A stretch of DNA of 7,155 bases from Clostridia bacterium. Lineage in GTDB: Bacteria > Bacillota > Clostridia > Christensenellales > DTU072. Position 1 is the stretch's first letter. Every line of letters begins with the position of its first letter. The stretch covers positions 1-7,155 of the forward strand of contig JAQVQU010000068.1 of NCBI GenBank assembly GCA_028701415.1, read 5' to 3'. The notes beneath the pieces are model-generated. The model was not told the origin of the DNA and did not search any database. It saw only the letters and a list, made by a program, of their open reading frames with translations. This document shows positions 4,304 through 7,155 of the stretch, in pieces. Made by a program: the position numbers and the translations under genes.

Positions 4304-7144
4304 TTACTCTTCATCATCTTCTGGAATTTCCGGCTCGGATTCTGGGATTTTTTTTCGTATTCTCTTTCTTGTTTCTGGCGGAGAAAATTCGTCCATTTCC
4401 TTTGGAAAATAATTTTTCTTTTTTTGCGGAATATCCTCTTCATAAAGAGGAACTGTCTCCTCCATGAAGTCCGTAAGTTCTTTTATGTCTTCCTTTTTCT
4501 CAATTGTAATACCAGGATTGAAAGTCGTAGGTTCTTCGATGTTATGGGACTCAATTCCTGCAATAATCGCATCTATAATTTCCTGCTCTCTTTCCAACTG
4601 AGAAGGACGTTTCTTCTTGGGGGCTTTTAAAGTAATGGATTTCTCAACTACATCGGGAGCTAGTGAGCATAAGCGATTATCCATCATCAGCTTCTTACCT
4701 CTAAATGTTGTTGCCCTAATAGCGCTATCAAATATTACTAACAATTGGGGAAGTAGGGTAATAACGAAGGCAAAAGACAATATTCCCCCCCTAAATATAG
4801 CATTGCCGAACACAGCGGTAGCGGGAGATGAGGTAGTCATAGCTAAAGCAAGTCCTGAAAACGTAAGAATACCTCCTGAAGTCATCAAGGTTCTAGCTGA
4901 ATCAGCCAGAGCATGTTGCATAGCATTATATTTATTCATATTTTGTCTATGCTCCATATAATGAGAGGTGACAACTATTGCATAGTCAATAGTAGCCCCA
5001 AGTAGAATTGCACTAACCAACATATATCCTACAAATACAATTGGCTCCTGTTGAAAATATGGGACAGCCATATTAACATATATTGCTCCCTGTATTGTCA
5101 CCACTAAAATAATAGGTAAAAGTAACGACTTAAAAGCTATTAAAATAATCAAAGCGACTAAAGCCAAAGAAATATAGGTGATGATATCATAGTCTTTTGT
5201 AACAAGGGTCTTAATAGCAAGTGTCGCTGCAGAATTTCCGATATGGTAGGGTCTAATTCCTGTTAGATCGATTCTGTCCTGGTAAATCTCCTCTATTGTG
5301 GAGTTAATTTGCATCACCAATTCAGTTGTTTCAACACCCTCCTCTGGGACATCCAGAAACAATATTACCCTACTACTATCCTGCCCCTTAAATTGTGCGG
5401 CATATGAGTCTGGAAGAATTGCTGAAGCCCCTGCTGACTCAATTGTTGCCCAGCATTGAACACTTTTTATCCCAGGAATCTGAATTAGCCTTTCACTCAA
5501 TTGAATCTCCCTCTCGTTGAAAGCAGCCTTTTCAATTTCGTCTAGAGAATTGTCACCATCTGTATCAAACATGGCATAATTAAGGAGAACCAATGCCTGA
5601 TTCTGTCTTCCAAAAATTCCTTCCACCTCATCTCTAGAGGTAGCAATAGGTGTTCCATCTCCTCCCATACTAGCTTCCTGCCCATAAGTAAACAAATTCT
5701 GAGCCTGGAATACAGCACCAATTGCTAACAAGGCAATTAAAAATACAGGCATCCAAACTCTATGCTTTAATAACTTACCAGAAAATTTTCTGAACGATAA
5801 ATTAAAGGTTTTATGCGCCGTTTTAGATATTAATTTTTCAGTATATAAAGTTAATACGGGCAATAGGAAGAAAACAGAGACCATAGAAAAAACAACCCCT
5901 TTAGCTAAAACAATGCCCATATCTAATCCAAGTCGATAGCTCATAAACATCAAAGCAACAAATGAGGCTATTGTAGTAAGAGATGCAGAGGAAATTGCTT
6001 TTGCCCCGTGAGCCATGGCTTCAGCCATCGCTTCGTTGCTGGATAATCCTCTTGCCTTTTCTTGTTTAAATCTATTCAACAAATAAATGGAGTAATCCAT
6101 TGTCAAAGCAAGCTGCAAAACGCTAGCTATAGAGTTTGTCATATACGAAATCTGGGGCATTATCAAATTGCTCCCCATGTTAATCAGAATTGAAACTCCC
6201 ATTGGTATAAGAAGAAGAATCGACTCCCAGTAGGATGATGTGGTTAACAAAAGTACTGCTAAAACAATTAATACCGCAATTACCATCGCAGAAGTTGTTT
6301 CGGAAGACATAACAGAAACACTATTATGTGTTATGGCGGCGTTCCCAACTAAAGATATTTTATATCCCTTCCCCTCCATAAATTCTTGTATCTCATCTAT
6401 TGCCGTAAGTGTTTTTTTATCATAATCGCTATTCTCAAATGAAATTTGAACTAGTGCATACCCAAAATTATTCTGATCTCTTTTATAAAAACCATCGATT
6501 TGAGAGGCTATCATATCAATTTGAGTAAGATCAAATGAATTTGCCTCTGGAAACAACCCTAGCATTATAATTGCTGTGTTATAAAATTGTTTATATTCCT
6601 TGTCATATTCTGGCCATTTTTCAGTATATTCTGTTCCGCTGTTTTTATTTAAGACAGTCTTATTTGTATCGATATAACTCTTCATGGAATCAATAGATGT
6701 ACGAGACTCAATAGGAATATCCATTATCATATCTAACAGATCTATTACCATTACTACCAGTTTATCCCCTGGGATTCCAAAAACATCTGACAAATTTCTC
6801 TGGCCACCTGGAAGTGTTCCTTCAGGTATGATATCTGATAAAAATAAGTCATCTATCCACATCATATTGCTTACACCTGAAATTTTTTCAAGGTCTTGAT
6901 TCATGTCAACCATATCTGCAACTCCGACCCTGGAAACCATCATCGTAGCGTTACCGCCCTCTCCGAAATCAGAGTACATAGATTGAAGGCCCACTTTAAG
7001 AGAGGAGTCTTTGGGAAGATATGAAGTGTCATTATAATTAATATTTACAAAAGGGATACAGACAACCGCAATAACAGTTAGAACGGCAAAAATAATAACC
7101 GTTACTAACTTATGATTGACCACTAATCTTGCAATTTTTTTCAT
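4304..7144 (-). CDS. MMPL/RND-superfamily membrane transporter
   Basis: This 946-residue cytoplasmic-membrane protein has the duplicated RND layout: a first helix (about 12-33), an extracytoplasmic domain (34-282), five helices (285-434), then a seventh helix (463-481), a second extracytoplasmic domain (482-650), five more helices (652-806) and a hydrophilic cytoplasmic tail (about 810-946). Each half carries the MMPL Asp-Tyr pair in its fourth helix, LTMDYSIYLLNRF (347-359) and ATIDYAIVV (717-725), which in studied MMPL proteins forms the proton relay (Asp350/Tyr351 and Asp720/Tyr721 here). Family members export lipids, surface molecules or drugs; the cargo cannot be told from sequence. Residues 527-538 resemble an EF-hand calcium loop. 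The tail is lysine-rich near 843-846 and 926-932 and ends acidic. The ATG at 7144 starts a typical first helix, but the 11 upstream bases visible contain no Shine-Dalgarno. The gene has its own terminator. Upstream partners or regulators are outside the window. Confidence 0.9.
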   Translation of the reverse strand: MKKIARLVVNHKLVTVIIFAVLTVIAVVCIPFVNINYNDTSYLPKDSSLKVGLQSMYSDFGEGGNATMMVSRVGVADMVDMNQDLEKISGVSNMMWIDDLFLSDIIPEGTLPGGQRNLSDVFGIPGDKLVVMVIDLLDMIMDIPIESRTSIDSMKSYIDTNKTVLNKNSGTEYTEKWPEYDKEYKQFYNTAIIMLGLFPEANSFDLTQIDMIASQIDGFYKRDQNNFGYALVQISFENSDYDKKTLTAIDEIQEFMEGKGYKISLVGNAAITHNSVSVMSSETTSAMVIAVLIVLAVLLLTTSSYWESILLLIPMGVSILINMGSNLIMPQISYMTNSIASVLQLALTMDYSIYLLNRFKQEKARGLSSNEAMAEAMAHGAKAISSASLTTIASFVALMFMSYRLGLDMGIVLAKGVVFSMVSVFFLLPVLTLYTEKLISKTAHKTFNLSFRKFSGKLLKHRVWMPVFLIALLAIGAVFQAQNLFTYGQEASMGGDGTPIATSRDEVEGIFGRQNQALVLLNYAMFDTDGDNSLDEIEKAAFNEREIQLSERLIQIPGIKSVQCWATIESAGASAILPDSYAAQFKGQDSSRVILFLDVPEEGVETTELVMQINSTIEEIYQDRIDLTGIRPYHIGNSAATLAIKTLVTKDYDIITYISLALVALIILIAFKSLLLPIILVVTIQGAIYVNMAVPYFQQEPIVFVGYMLVSAILLGATIDYAIVVTSHYMEHRQNMNKYNAMQHALADSARTLMTSGGILTFSGLALAMTTSSPATAVFGNAIFRGGILSFAFVITLLPQLLVIFDSAIRATTFRGKKLMMDNRLCSLAPDVVEKSITLKAPKKKRPSQLEREQEIIDAIIAGIESHNIEEPTTFNPGITIEKKEDIKELTDFMEETVPLYEEDIPQKKKNYFPKEMDEFSPPETRKRIRKKIPESEPEIPEDDEE

Positions 7145-7155
7145 ATTTTTATTCT

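Noticed and set aside
4617..4961. Plus-strand open frame of 114 codons inside the MMPL gene
   Set aside because: It is fully antisense to conserved transmembrane segments of a clear transporter and has no family resemblance. The smaller plus-strand frames at 2612-2845, 4424-4630, 6240-6425 and 6684-6899 are rejected for the same reason.

Overview
The window looks like a chromosomal segment of an AT-rich, Gram-positive-type bacterium (Bacillota or a relative such as the Mycoplasmatota/Izemoplasma lineage; this is inference). The evidence is strong AGGAGG-type ribosome binding sites, short U-rich intrinsic terminators, a thiamine transporter of the energy-coupling-factor type under a TPP riboswitch, a Xpt that closely resembles the Bacillus enzyme, and a type II signal peptide on a nucleoside-type binding lipoprotein. 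UGA is read as stop (it ends thiN), so this is not a code-4 mycoplasma. No mobile element, CRISPR array, tRNA or rRNA gene was seen.

All five genes lie on the minus strand and read right to left. From the right edge: (1) a complete 946-residue MMPL/RND-superfamily membrane protein (4304-7144), closed by a strong terminator; (2) a 478-base gene-free stretch (3826-4303) holding that terminator, an unexplained inverted-repeat region (about 4052-4141), a consensus promoter, a TPP riboswitch and its attenuator; (3) thiT (2851-3825) and thiN (2185-2793), a two-gene thiamine uptake and activation operon ending in a terminator at 2113-2147; (4) xpt (1435-2010) with its own near-perfect promoter and a weak terminator; (5) a 242-base leader with a nested hairpin structure, then a BMP/PnrA-type substrate-binding lipoprotein (1-1192) whose C-terminus runs off the left edge.

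Functionally, ThiT captures thiamine and ThiN pyrophosphorylates it to TPP. TPP then shuts the operon down through the riboswitch. Xpt salvages xanthine to XMP, and the neighbouring lipoprotein probably delivers nucleosides or a related ligand to an ABC importer that would lie to the left, so xpt and the lipoprotein suggest a purine-salvage neighbourhood. The MMPL protein appears to be a separate transcription unit.

Most of the window is conventional. The points worth a second look are the unassigned structured intergenic regions at 4052-4141 and 1273-1321, a calcium-loop-like motif inside an extracytoplasmic domain of the MMPL protein, and the N-terminal membrane extension of ThiT.
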